Shown one piece after another: positions 19,163 through 28,400 of a stretch of DNA of 64,000 nt. The notes under the pieces are model-generated. The model searched no databases. It was not told the origin of the DNA and saw only the letters and a list, made by a program, of their open reading frames with translations. Position numbers and translations under genes: made by a program. This stretch comes from Pseudonocardiales bacterium (lineage in GTDB: Bacteria > Actinomycetota > Actinomycetes > Mycobacteriales > Pseudonocardiaceae). Every line of letters begins with the position of its first letter. Within the stretch, counting starts at the first letter, position 1. The stretch is from assembly GCA_019244165.1 (NCBI GenBank), contig JAFATA010000037.1, positions 1 through 64,000 on the forward strand. Direction: 5' to 3'.

Positions 19163-19735
19163 TCAGACCATCGGGTCGAGGGCAGTCAGGTAGCGCTGCA
19201 AGGTGGGTCCAAGCCAGGCTGTGACGTCCTCGGCGGGCATCTCCGTGAAGGGGGATAGCCGCAGGACGTAGCGGCACAGCGCGGCACCGAGTACTTGGGA
19301 GGCGACCAGGGCGGCCCGGGTCGGCGCCTGGGAGGGGTCCGGGCACACCGTGGCCACCACGGGGACGAGCTGGGTGGCGAGAATCCCGTGCATGCGCTGC
19401 GCGGCAGCCTCGTTGGTGGCGCCGGCCCGCAGCAGCGCCGCCATCGGCTCGTCGTGCTCCCATCGGGCCAGGAAGTGCCGGGCGAGCCGGGTGCCCACCT
19501 GGTCCGGGGGCCCCGCCGTGAGGTCGGGCAGCCTGAGATCGACGTCAGCTGCCGCGGCGAACAGCCTTTCCTTGTTGCCGTAGTAGCGCATCACCATGGT
19601 CGGGTCGATGCCGGCGTCGGCGGCGATGGCACGGATGGTGGCCCGCTCGTAGCCCTCCGCCGCGAAGCGTTCCCGAGCCGCAGCGAGGATGGCGGCGCGG
19701 GTGGCGTCAGAGCGTCGAGGTTTACCGTGAGTCAC
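19163..19735 (-). CDS. TetR-family repressor
   Basis: 190 aa from GTG 19735 (VTHGKPRRSDATRAAILAAA). There is no strong Shine-Dalgarno, so it may be leaderless; the ORF to 20272 reads through the operator into the neighbour and is rejected. HTH residues about 15-60 (GYERATIRAIAADAGIDPTM, VMRYYGNKERLF). The C-terminal ligand domain resembles TetR_C (DEPMAALLRAGATNEAAAQR). It is divergent from a flavin monooxygenase, with a long inverted-repeat operator between, so it almost certainly controls both. The ligand is unknown; antibiotic or aromatic compounds are usual for this pairing. Confidence 0.88.
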   Translation of the reverse strand: MTHGKPRRSDATRAAILAAARERFAAEGYERATIRAIAADAGIDPTMVMRYYGNKERLFAAAADVDLRLPDLTAGPPDQVGTRLARHFLARWEHDEPMAALLRAGATNEAAAQRMHGILATQLVPVVATVCPDPSQAPTRAALVASQVLGAALCRYVLRLSPFTEMPAEDVTAWLGPTLQRYLTALDPMV

Positions 19736-19745
19736 ACCAACAAGT

Positions 19746-19810
19746 GTAGGCCAACGATTGTTGACAATTGGTGTGCGCCCGCCTAGTGTTGTCAACAAAC
19801 GTTGGCCTAC
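19746..19810. promoter_or_regulatory. 22-bp inverted-repeat operator with embedded promoter
   Basis: GTAGGCCAACG... (19746-19767) and its complement (19789-19810) match at 21 of 22 bases, with 21 bases between. A sigma-70-type promoter for the monooxygenase lies inside: TTGACA at 19761-19766, a 17-base spacer, TAGTGT at 19784-19789. A reverse TTGACA at 19795-19790 could serve the tetR gene. Repressor bound here would block both. Confidence 0.82.
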
Positions 19811-19832
19811 GGTCGTTGGCTTGGAGACGGAG

Positions 19833-21308
19833 ATGGACGCAGACGTGATCGTGGTGGGTGCTGGCCCGACCGGCCTGCTGCTGGCTGGAGACCTGGCCGA
19901 GGCGGGAGTGGCGGTCACCGTCCTGGAGCGGCGGAGCGAGGAGTCGAACCTGACGCGGGCGTTCGCCGTGCACGCCCGGACCATGGAGCATCTGGAGATG
20001 AGGGGACTTGCCGACGAGCTGGCCACCACGGGCACGGCGATCCGGACGCTGCGCCTCCTCGATCGGGTACAGCTCGACCTGGCGGCGCTGCCCAGCACGT
20101 TCGCCTCAGCGCTGGTCACGCCCCAGTACCAGACCGAGCGGGTGTTGCAGCAGCGAGCCACCGCGCTGGGTGCGCGCCTCGTGCACGGGGCCGAGGTGAC
20201 TGGTGTGACCCAGGACGAACACGGCGTCGAGGTGGCAGTGCGCCCCATAGCGGGCCGCCCCATAGAGGACACTGCAGCGAGCTACCGGGCGGCGTACGCA
20301 GTCGGTGCCGACGGGGTGCACAGCGCGGTGCGCCAGGCCCTCGGCCTGCCCTTCCCCGGGCGGTCGGTAATCAAGTCGCTCATGCTGGCCGATGTGCGGC
20401 TCAGCTCGCCGCCCCCCGATATGCTGTCGCTCAACTCCGACGGCGACGGGTTCGCCTTCGTCGCCCCGTTCGGCGATGGGTGGTACCGGGTCATCGCATG
20501 GAACCGGCTCCACCAGGTCGGCGACACCGCCCCGGTGGAGCTGGAGGAGATCCGCGAAGTGACCCGGCGAGCCATGGGCAGCGATCTGGGCATGCATGAC
20601 CCCCGCTGGTTGTCGCGCTTCCATAGCGATGAGCGTCAGGTCCCGCGCTACCGGGTGGGCCGGGTGTTTCTCGCCGGCGACGCCGCGCATTGCCACTCGC
20701 CGGCGGGCGGGCTGGGGATGAACACCGGGCTGCAGGACGCCGCCAACCTCAGCTGGAAGCTCGCTGCAGCGGTCCAGGGCTGGGGCAATGAGCGGCTGCT
20801 CGACTCCTACCACGCCGAGCGGCACCCGATCGGTCGCCAAGTGGTGCGCACCAGCGGCGCGATCGTCCGGCTGATGATGGTCAGGCCACGGTGGGGGAGG
20901 GCGGTACGCAGCGCGATCGGCCAGCTCCTCCTGGGTATCCCGCCAGTCGCTGCCCGGGTGGCGGCAACGATCTCCGGTATCGGTATCCGGTACCCCGCGC
21001 CTCGCGGGGTGGACCCTCGGGTAGGCACCCGCGTGCCGGACATCCCGTTGGTCGGCAGTCGGCTGTATGAGGCCTTGCGCGGCGGACGGTTTGTCCTGAT
21101 CGGCGCCGACGCTGCCCGGATCGACCTGCCGCCCCAGGTGGACGCCGCCGTGCCGGCGCGACCGACCGGCGAGCTGCTGCTCGTTCGTCCGGACGGCTAC
21201 CTGGCCTGGATCGGGACGGCAGCAGGATTCCCCGCCTGGGCCAGCGAGTACTTCCACCGGCGCGGTGGCACAACGAAGGTGGTCAACTCGGCAACAACAG
21301 AGCGCTGA
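19833..21308 (+). CDS. FAD-dependent monooxygenase (class A, PHBH fold)
   Basis: 491 aa from ATG 19833. Dinucleotide-binding GAGPTG is near residues 9-14 (VIVVGAGPTGLLLAGDLAEA), the mid motif GADGVHSAVR is present, and the FAD motif GDAAHCHSPAGGLGMNTGLQ lies near 285-305. This is the complete set of class A flavoprotein hydroxylase motifs, and the length is typical. Such enzymes hydroxylate aromatic substrates in catabolism, polyketide tailoring or drug inactivation (rifampicin, tetracycline). The divergent TetR gene and lack of pathway neighbours favour an inducible resistance or detoxification role; the substrate cannot be read from sequence. Confidence 0.87.
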   Translation: MDADVIVVGAGPTGLLLAGDLAEAGVAVTVLERRSEESNLTRAFAVHARTMEHLEMRGLADELATTGTAIRTLRLLDRVQLDLAALPSTFASALVTPQYQTERVLQQRATALGARLVHGAEVTGVTQDEHGVEVAVRPIAGRPIEDTAASYRAAYAVGADGVHSAVRQALGLPFPGRSVIKSLMLADVRLSSPPPDMLSLNSDGDGFAFVAPFGDGWYRVIAWNRLHQVGDTAPVELEEIREVTRRAMGSDLGMHDPRWLSRFHSDERQVPRYRVGRVFLAGDAAHCHSPAGGLGMNTGLQDAANLSWKLAAAVQGWGNERLLDSYHAERHPIGRQVVRTSGAIVRLMMVRPRWGRAVRSAIGQLLLGIPPVAARVAATISGIGIRYPAPRGVDPRVGTRVPDIPLVGSRLYEALRGGRFVLIGADAARIDLPPQVDAAVPARPTGELLLVRPDGYLAWIGTAAGFPAWASEYFHRRGGTTKVVNSATTER

Positions 21309-21412
21309 CGAGACGATCTGTCCGTCGGGTCCGTATTGCTGGCCGCTGCGGGGTGACATCACTCTTGCGGGACACCGACACCTTCGGAGCAATCAGGTAA
21401 TCTTGGTTTGTG

Positions 21413-21446
21413 CCTTGGCGTCCCCGTTCCCACGGGGACGCCAAGG
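21413..21446. terminator. Hairpin terminator after the monooxygenase
   Basis: Perfect 14-bp stem CCTTGGCGTCCCCG with a six-base loop, about 105 bases after the stop codon. No U-tract follows, as is usual in actinobacteria. Confidence 0.65.
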
Positions 21447-21558
21447 ACTTACCGGAAGGTGCGGACAGAACGTTGCTGACCGGGCGTGAGAACGTCTTCT
21501 AGCTTACGGGATGGTACGGTCCGTGCTTTTGCGCCTCGAAGGTGAGGAGATGCCGGCC

Positions 21559-22347
21559 ATGAGCACGCAGGAACGGGTCGGTCCCCCGTCTGAACCCGAC
21601 TTCGTGGTCGTTCTCCCCGAGGACGGTCAGACGCGTAATCAGGATGAGGAATGGTGCGAGGTTGTCTGCGATGGGCGGCGTCGGAGAATCCGCTTCCACG
21701 ACTACCACGACGTGTACGGCATTCCCCGCCTCTACGAGCACCTCATCTACCACAGACTCGAATGCCGGTCGCCGCAGGTGATCGCCAAGCTGCTCGATGA
21801 CGTGCTCGCTGCCCGGGGCAGCGACCCGGCTGAGCTGCGGGTGCTGGACGTGGGCGCCGGCAATGGAATGGTGGGGGAGGAACTCAGGAAGCTGGGTGTG
21901 GACGCCGTGTACGGCGTGGACATCATCCCCGAAGCAGCGCAGGCCACCCACCGGGACCGGCCTGGTGTCTACGACGGCTACCTCACCGCCGACCTCACCA
22001 ACCTGACCCCCGACCAGCGGGCCACCCTGGTCGATGCGGACCTCAACACGATGACGGTGATCAGCGCCCTGGGGTTCGATGGTGTCCCGCCCCACGCTTT
22101 CGCCCAGGCCTACAATCTCATCTCCACCCCGGGCTGGCTCGCGTTCACCATCAAAGAAGACTTCCTCCGCGAACGTGATTCCACCGGCTTCGCGCAGCTC
22201 ATCCAGCGGATGCGCGACGAGCAACTGATCCTGCCGCTCGCGCACGAACGCTACCGGCACCGCCTGTCGGCGTGCGGAAAACCGCTGTATTACTTCGCCT
22301 ACGTCGCCCTCAAGGAATGGCCCATTCCCGAGCACTGGCTCACATAA
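21559..22347 (+). CDS. SAM-dependent methyltransferase
   Basis: 262 aa from ATG 21559, nine bases after GAGGAG; an upstream in-frame start at 21511 is less well placed. Class I motif I LRVLDVGAGNGMVGEEL lies near residues 93-110, followed by YGVDIIPEAAQA (motif II acidic residue) and a later INTPGW-like strand SNLISTPGWLAF region (AYNLISTPGWLAFTIKEDF). The substrate is unknown. It is convergent with the DUF4383 gene and overlaps it by eight bases. It is unrelated to the PIMT-like enzymes at 46-53 kb. Confidence 0.8.
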   Translation: MSTQERVGPPSEPDFVVVLPEDGQTRNQDEEWCEVVCDGRRRRIRFHDYHDVYGIPRLYEHLIYHRLECRSPQVIAKLLDDVLAARGSDPAELRVLDVGAGNGMVGEELRKLGVDAVYGVDIIPEAAQATHRDRPGVYDGYLTADLTNLTPDQRATLVDADLNTMTVISALGFDGVPPHAFAQAYNLISTPGWLAFTIKEDFLRERDSTGFAQLIQRMRDEQLILPLAHERYRHRLSACGKPLYYFAYVALKEWPIPEHWLT

Positions 22348-23071
22348 TCCGTCTGGCCTTTTTCGCTGCTGTGGACCAGGGTCTGTAGGACGAGCCTCGC
22401 CAATAGGGAGGAACGGGGGAGCTCGCGTCACGTGCCTGGCGACTCTCGTAGGAGTTCCACGCGCGCAGGCGCTCCTCGTAGGCCCGGCGCTGGGCGTCCT
22501 CGCGCACCAGCTGCTCCTGCTCCGGCGTGGCGTGACCCTCGGCGACCGCCAGCTCAGCCGCCGCCAGCTCCTCGCTGCCGCCGCCTTGGCCGGTGGTGTG
22601 CCTGGCGTCGAAGCGCAGCTCGTTGCGGTGTCGCTGCTGGTAGTAGGGGTTGTCCGCGGACAGGCCCCCGCTGAAGCGACCATAGGCGCCGAGGAAGAGC
22701 AGCAGCATCCCGGCGATAAAACTGAAGATTACATTCGACATCCGGAACGCCAGCAGGTTGAGCCCGGTATTCAGCACGGCGAGGTTGAGCAGGCCGGAGA
22801 GCAAGAACAGCACACCGATGACCACGGTGAGGTTCGACGAGCTTCGGCCACCGCGGACGGCGGCACCGATCAAGACTCCGCCGACGATGAGCGAAATTGT
22901 CGCCAGCAGGCCGTTCGTGGCCAGCCCGAGCACAACCTTGCCCTGGACCGCAAGGAACGGCAGCCGGTCGGCGACACCCAGCACCCCGAACACGCACAAC
23001 CCGCCACCCAGCACCGCCGCTCCTATGCGGTGCACCATGTCTAGCCGGTGCCCTGGCAGGATACTGGACAC
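22340..23071 (-). CDS. DUF4383 family membrane protein
   Basis: Up to 243 aa. Residues from MVHRIGAAVLGGGLCVFGVL (ATG 23038) match the usual DUF4383 N-terminus, so 23038 may be the true start. Four TM helices: IGAAVLGGGLCVFGVLGVA, LATISLIVGGVLIGAAV, LTVVIGVLFLLSGLLNLAVL, SNVIFSFIAGMLLLFLGAY. A long charged cytoplasmic tail follows (EELAAAELAVAEGHATPEQE). The family is common and uncharacterised in actinobacteria. The 3' end overlaps the convergent methyltransferase by eight bases. Confidence 0.78.
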   Translation of the reverse strand: MSSILPGHRLDMVHRIGAAVLGGGLCVFGVLGVADRLPFLAVQGKVVLGLATNGLLATISLIVGGVLIGAAVRGGRSSSNLTVVIGVLFLLSGLLNLAVLNTGLNLLAFRMSNVIFSFIAGMLLLFLGAYGRFSGGLSADNPYYQQRHRNELRFDARHTTGQGGGSEELAAAELAVAEGHATPEQEQLVREDAQRRAYEERLRAWNSYESRQARDASSPVPPYWRGSSYRPWSTAAKKARRIM

Positions 23072-23350
23072 CTCTAGGAGTATACTATCTTCTCCTGTCT
23101 TTTCGTTAGCGTAAGACGCTGACGAGCGAGGGTAGTTTTGTCCCGAGACGCCCCCAATAGTAGGTTTTGGGGCGGTGACGGGGTGTCGCTGTCACGGTGC
23201 CACTGGGCGGGACGGCTCCGCCCATGTCTCCCCGAAAGACCGGGCAGAACCGTCACCTTCCACACTACTGACCGGAGAGTGTATCTGTAGACCATGCTCC
23301 ACGGGACCGTCAGGTCTCAGGGCCTGCAACCCATCGGTGCAACACCCCTG

Positions 23351-23662
23351 TTAGCTGTGGTGGCTGAAGGCGTCAGTGATGCCATCGCGGTAGCCAGGGC
23401 CAGGATCGGATTGGTTGTAGCCGTTGTCGCCGAAGAGTAACCACATAGCCGCGCTGCCAACGCTCGGTCTGTTACCAATACTCTGGCCGTTGCCGCCGTG
23501 GGTACCCGGATCGCCATGGGCGCCGGCAGTTCCGGTTCCACTGATATCTGCGTGCCACGGTGACTGGACAGACAGTGACAGGACGGTACGGGCTGGCAGC
23601 AGCTCCACGAATTGCTCAGTGAGTTCGGCAGCACTCATCGCCTCACTCATCGCCTCGGACAT
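23351..23662 (-). CDS. Possible RiPP-type or secreted peptide with ELLPARTVL motif
   Basis: 103 aa from ATG 23662, which follows AGGGGGATTC. The leader-like N-terminus has a tandem repeat (MSEAMSEAMSAAELTEQFV), then ELLPARTVLSL, then a Gly/Asn/Ser-rich tail (GTGTAGAHGDPGTHGGNGQS) with a few aromatics. From memory, short actinobacterial proteins with an ELLPAR motif recur and their function is unknown. No modification enzyme is directly adjacent on this strand; the nearest genes are DUF4383 and an SDR. A leader/core peptide is an inference. Confidence 0.5.
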   Translation of the reverse strand: MSEAMSEAMSAAELTEQFVELLPARTVLSLSVQSPWHADISGTGTAGAHGDPGTHGGNGQSIGNRPSVGSAAMWLLFGDNGYNQSDPGPGYRDGITDAFSHHS

Positions 23663-23827
23663 GAATCCCCCTAGGAAAGGTGGTCCCCCCTGCCCGGCGT
23701 AGCGGGCACCGCACCGGTGGCAGGACCGGCCGGCATCACATAAGGTGCCCAGCGCAACCGCCGGCGGGCAATCAGTAGCGGTACCTATTTCTTCCGAGGT
23801 ACTACGTAGGCCAGCGAGGAGGCCGTG

Positions 23828-24649
23828 ATGCACCCGATCGACGAGCAGACGGTACTGGTCACCGGGGCTACCAGCGGGTTAGGCCGGGCCTTGGTGCAGC
23901 GGCTCGCCGAGGCGGGTGCCACCGTCGTCGCGCACGGCCGGAATGCCTCGCGGCTTGCCCGCACCCGTGCGGAGATCCGCGAAGTGACCGGCCGGACGGT
24001 GGACACCATCCAGGCGGATCTCGCTGAGCTGGCGCAGGTCCATCGGATGGCCGACGAGGTGCTGGAGCGTTACCCCCGGCTGCATGCGCTGGTCAACAAT
24101 GCCGGGGTGGGTTTCGGGCCGCCCGGTGGTGCGCGTGAGCTCAGCGGGGATGGCATCGAGCTGCGTTTCGCGGTGAACCACCTGGCCAGTTATCTGCTGG
24201 CCCGGCGGCTGGCCGGGCGGTTGGTCGAGTGCGCCCCGGCCCGGATCGTGCAGGTCGCCTCCGCGGGTCAGCTCGCGCTGGACCGAGCTGACCCCTTCAC
24301 TGAACACCACTACGACGGTGTCACCGCCTACCGGCGTTCCAAGCTTGCCCAGGTGATGGCCAGCTTCGAGCTGGCCGCCGACCTGGTGGGTACCGGCGTG
24401 TCCGTCAACGCGATACACCCCGCCACGTTCATGGACACCGCGATGGTCAGCGAATCTGGAGGGTCACCCACCAGCACCGTGCAGGAGGGCGTCGACGCGG
24501 TCTGGCGCCTGCTGACCGACCCCGAGCTGGACGGGGTGAGCGGGCACTATTTCCACGGCACCCACGATGCTCCACCCGATCCGCAGGCCGACGATCCCGC
24601 GGCGCGAGCCTGGCTACGGCGGCTGTCCGATTCGCTGGTGGCCCGCTAA
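23828..24649 (+). CDS. Short-chain dehydrogenase/reductase (SDR)
   Basis: 273 aa. ATG 23828 follows GAGGAGGCCGTG; the GTG three bases earlier is less likely. The classical SDR pattern is present: cofactor motif TGATSGLG near residues 12-19, NNAG near 89, catalytic Ser in QVASAGQL, and YRRSK as YxxxK near 170. The Arg after the glycine motif (AHGRNASRL) suggests NADP(H). The substrate is unknown. Single gene. Confidence 0.87.
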   Translation: MHPIDEQTVLVTGATSGLGRALVQRLAEAGATVVAHGRNASRLARTRAEIREVTGRTVDTIQADLAELAQVHRMADEVLERYPRLHALVNNAGVGFGPPGGARELSGDGIELRFAVNHLASYLLARRLAGRLVECAPARIVQVASAGQLALDRADPFTEHHYDGVTAYRRSKLAQVMASFELAADLVGTGVSVNAIHPATFMDTAMVSESGGSPTSTVQEGVDAVWRLLTDPELDGVSGHYFHGTHDAPPDPQADDPAARAWLRRLSDSLVAR

Positions 24650-24865
24650 CGGGAAGCCCTGACGCGGCTCATCCATGACTCTCCCGCTGAAGGTGGACTC
24701 CTCGTAGCGGATCGAGTTGCGCCCGTTTTCGATGTGCCCAATCCGGAAACGTGCACAGTCCAGAATGGCTGCGACGCGCTCCATAGCGATGTCTGCGTTG
24801 TGGCGCAGCGCGCGGAGTTCGGCGCCGAGTTGTCTACGCCGCATGGTCGGGCCCAACGGCCGCAT
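24614..24865 (-). pseudogene. Truncated XRE regulator (HTH only)
   Basis: From ATG 24865 the product starts MRPLGPTMRRRQLGAELRAL and continues AMERVAAILDCARFRIGHIE, the N-terminal HTH of the DUF5753-type XRE regulators that abound in actinomycetes. After IENGRNSIRYEE the homology stops and the frame runs to 24614, overlapping the 3' end of the SDR. About 200 C-terminal residues are missing. It is divergent from a small Cys protein, the usual genomic arrangement for this regulator class. Confidence 0.6.
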
Positions 24866-24914
24866 GACGTGAGCGTAGCCGCGCCGTAAACCACACTTTC
24901 TCGTGTTGTACCTC

Positions 24915-24924
24915 GTAGCGCTAC
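24915..24924. promoter_or_regulatory. Palindrome GTAGCGCTAC between XRE fragment and small gene
   Basis: A perfect 10-bp palindrome about 85 bases upstream of ATG 25008, in the divergent region with the XRE remnant. It is a possible operator; there is no other support. Confidence 0.3.
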
Positions 24925-25007
24925 ATATTAGCTTTGCTGTCGTCCAGCACGATGTAGCTGCTGCTTTGGTGGCGCCGCCACCGAGCACGACGCACAAGGA
25001 GGCTGTG

Positions 25008-25295
25008 ATGCACGCACTGTCCGACCGCACGGCCAAGCGCGCTCGACGGCAAGCGCCGCGCTGTTCGCTGTCCGTGCCGCCCGGCGTGACCGAGGTGACC
25101 GAGGCCCGAACGGGCACGGTGCACCTGGTGTCCGAGCAGGAGCTGGCCCCTGGAGAGCGCTCGATGACCCTGTGCGGTCGCGAGGTGCTCCAGGCGAGCT
25201 GGGGCGCGCTCCAGCGCCGCTCGTGTTCCTGCTGCGTTGCCTGGTTCGTGGCCTGGCGCTACCGCCTGGTGGACCTCCCGCCCGTCGTCGGGTGA
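25008..25295 (+). CDS. Small Cys-containing protein (LCGR...CSCC)
   Basis: 95 aa. ATG 25008 has AAGGAGG five bases upstream. The C-terminal half carries MTLCGREVLQASWGALQRRS followed by CSCCVAW, a CG...CxxC pattern of the kind also seen in the gene pair at 42279-43021. It may bind zinc. Actinomycete genes of this kind often lie beside DUF5753-type XRE regulators, as here, but their role is unclear. Confidence 0.6.
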   Translation: MHALSDRTAKRARRQAPRCSLSVPPGVTEVTEARTGTVHLVSEQELAPGERSMTLCGREVLQASWGALQRRSCSCCVAWFVAWRYRLVDLPPVVG

Positions 25296-25305
25296 GCGCT
25301 CAGAG

Positions 25306-25367
25306 CCGTGAACTCGACTGCACCGACGTTGGGGGGCCGTGAAACATCGGTGCAGTCGAGTTCACGG
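25306..25367. repeat. Palindromic repeat copy 1 (perfect 21-bp arms)
   Basis: CCGTGAACTCGACTGCACCGA at 25306-25326 is matched perfectly by its complement at 25347-25367. It lies between two convergent genes, so it can act as a bidirectional terminator. It is related to the elements at 30901 and 35550. Confidence 0.75.
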
Positions 25368-25405
25368 AAGCCCACCGCGTCCCGCGAACCCCTGCCGGGA
25401 CGTCG

Positions 25406-28400
25406 TCATGGACAGGGGGGCCGGTAGGGCAAGCCGGGGAAATAATGCTCCCATTCGCTTGGGGGGATCGTGGGCGTGATGCGACAGATCCGCGCGGCGA
25501 CACGATCGACGTCCGTTTCCCACAGCCGCGCGGTGGTGTCGAGGCTGCCGGTGGCCAGAGTGTATCCGTCGGGGCTGAAGGCCACCGAGGTGACGCCGCC
25601 GACGTGGCCGGTGAGGATTCCCCACAGGTTGGGGTGGCGGAGGTCACGGACATCCCACAACCACACCGTGTTATCGAGGCTGCCGGTGGCCAGAGTGTTC
25701 CCGTCGGGGCTGAAGGCCACCGAGGTGACGCCGCCGACGTGACCGGTTCAGGATCCGCAGCGAATGGGACTGACGGGGGTCGCGGATATCCCACAACCGC
25801 ACGGTGTTGTCGTTGCTACTAGTGGCTAAAGTGCGCCCGTCCGGGCTGAAGGCTACCGAGCGAATGCCATTGGTGTGACCGGTGAGAGTCTTTAGCAGCT
25901 GAGGCCGACGGAGATCGTGGACATCCCACAGCTGCACTGTCCTGTCGGCGCTACCAGTAGCCAGGGTGCGCCCGTCAGGACTGAAGGCCACCGAATAGAC
26001 AGTGTTGGTATGGTCAGTGAGAGTGCTCAGTGAACTGGGATGGTGCACGTCACTCACATCCCACAAACGCACGGTCCTGTCTTCGCTGCCGGTGGCCAGG
26101 GTGCGCCCGTCAGGACTGAAGGCCTCCGAGGCGACAGCGTTGGTGTGGCCGGTGAGGATTCCCCGTGGGCTGATGCGGCGCGGGTCACTGAGGTCCCACA
26201 ATCGCGCGGTACCGTCATAACCGACGACAGCCAAGGTGTGCCCATTGGGACTGAAGACCACCGAATAGATGTCGCTGACGTCGCCGTCGAGGGCTCCCAG
26301 TGGGCTGATGCGGCGCGGGTCGCTAAGGTCCCACAATCGCATGGTACCGTCATAACTGGCGGTGGCTAGGACGTGACCACCCGGGCTGAAGACCACCGAC
26401 GAGACTGTGTTGGTGTGGCCAGCCAGAGTGGGTAAAGGAAGGTCCCACAGCCGTGCGGTAGTGTCGTAGCTGCCGGTGGCCAAAGTATGTCCGTCTGGAC
26501 TAAAGGCCACCGAAAAGACGGTATTGGTGTGGCCGGTCAGGATCCCCAGCGGGCTAGGATGGCGCAGGTCGCTGACATCCCACAGCCGTGCGGTGGTGTC
26601 GTAGCTGGCGGTGGCCAGGGTATGTCCGTCGGGACTGAAAGTCACCCAGCGAATGGCGTTGGTGTGGCCGGTCAGGGTGCCCAGTGGGCTAGGGCGGCGC
26701 AGGTTACTGACACCCCACAACTGCACGGTACGGTCCCAGCCGGCGGTGGCCAGGGTGCGCCCGTTAGGGCTAAAGGCCACCGAGGCAACGCCGTCGGTGC
26801 TGGTGAGAGTCCCCAGCGAACTGGGATGGTGGGAGTCGCGAACGTCCCACAGCCGCGTGGTTTTGTCGTCGCTGCCGGTGGCTAGAGTGTGCCCGTCGGG
26901 GCTGAAGGCCACCGAGTTCACGTTGCTGGCGTAGCCGGTCAGGGTGTCCCGCAGGGAAGGCTGGCGAAGGTCGTGGACATCCCACAACCGTACGGTCCGG
27001 TCGACGCTACCGGTGGCCAGAGTATGCCCGTCCGGGCTGAAGGCCACCGAGGAGACCACACCGCCGTGGCCGGTGAGGGCGCTCAGTGAGTCGGGGTGGT
27101 AGGGGTCGCGGATATCCCACAGCCGCACTGTCTTGTCGTCGCTGCCGGTAGCTAAAGTATGTCCATCAGGGCTGAACACCACTACGGAGACGTAGGTGGT
27201 ATGGCCGGTCACGATGCCCAGTGGGCTGGGGTGGTGGGGATCGCGGATATCCCACAATCGCGCCGTCTTGTCGTCACTTCCGGTGGCGAGGGTATGCCCA
27301 TTGGGGCTGATCGCCACTCCCTTGACGTTGTTGGTGTGGCCGGTCAGTTGGGTGGCGTAGGGAGTGGCGGCAATACTGAGCAGGCTGCCGCGTGCTTCCG
27401 GGGTGGGTACAAGCCGGTAGGCGGCTAGGGCGAGTTGGGCGGCCAGGGCTGGGTTTATGGCGCGCAGTTCCAGGGCGTGTCCCGCGACTTGCTGGGACAG
27501 GGCAACATTGCGTTGGTGCTTGGTGGTGTGCTGCTGGACGACGGCGATTCCAGCTGCGACTACAGCGAGCACGAGTAGCACCGACAGCACGGTGATGGCA
27601 CGTCCCCGCCGGAGGCGGTCTCGGCGGATGCTGGTTCGCAGGAAAGTGCGAGCCGTCGGGCTGAGGTCGACGTGGGCGGTGACCAGGTCGCCGGCCTTGA
27701 GGTGGGCGCCGGTGTCGGCTAGGGCGGCGGCGAGTTGACCGCGTTCCCATAGCCGGGCTGGTGAGCGGCCCTCGTCGTGCCATTCGGTGGCGGCCTGCTC
27801 GAGTGCGCGGCGAGCCCGCAGTGCTGAGGCGTTCTCCTCGATCGCTTGGGTCAGGGGCGGCCAGGCGGACAGGAATGCCTCATGGGCCACTCCGATGACC
27901 ACAGTGCCGTTGTGAGTGTCGGTGGTGAGCAGCCGCCGCCGGACAAATGCGTCCAGTTCTCGGATCACCGGTCCTGTTAGTTCATTGCGGGGGACTCGCC
28001 ACCGGGTGGGGCGGTCCTGCTCGTCCACGGTGACCAACCCCAACAATCCGGCGATGACCTCCTCCCGGTCCCGGCCGCTGGCCGCACTCGCCTCGACCAG
28101 GGCCGCGTCGGCCTGGCGAGTCAGGGCCCCCTGCACCCCACCAAGCTGCTCGTACCGAGCGAGCGACAGCTGGCCACCGCGAGTGACGCCCTCGGCAAGC
28201 TGGGCCAGGGTGAACGCCAGCAGCGGTAGCGCCTCCCCGGTGTCGGTGTCGGTAACTAGCCGGGCCACCAGTTCGTCATCTACACCGATACTGGCTAGCT
28301 GGGCCGGGCCTTCGATCACGGTCCGGAGCGCCTCGCGGTGCAGCGGCCGCAGCGGATAGGGGTGAGCCGGCACCACTGCCAGGTCGGAGTCGAGCAGGAG

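Noticed and set aside
19163-20272. A 369-aa reverse ORF with TetR at its end
   Set aside because: It reads across the operator and into the opposite monooxygenase gene; the TetR domain starts at GTG 19735.
22340-22347. Eight-base overlap of methyltransferase and DUF4383 genes as a sign that one is false
   Set aside because: Both have clear family patterns; short convergent overlaps are common in high-GC actinobacteria.
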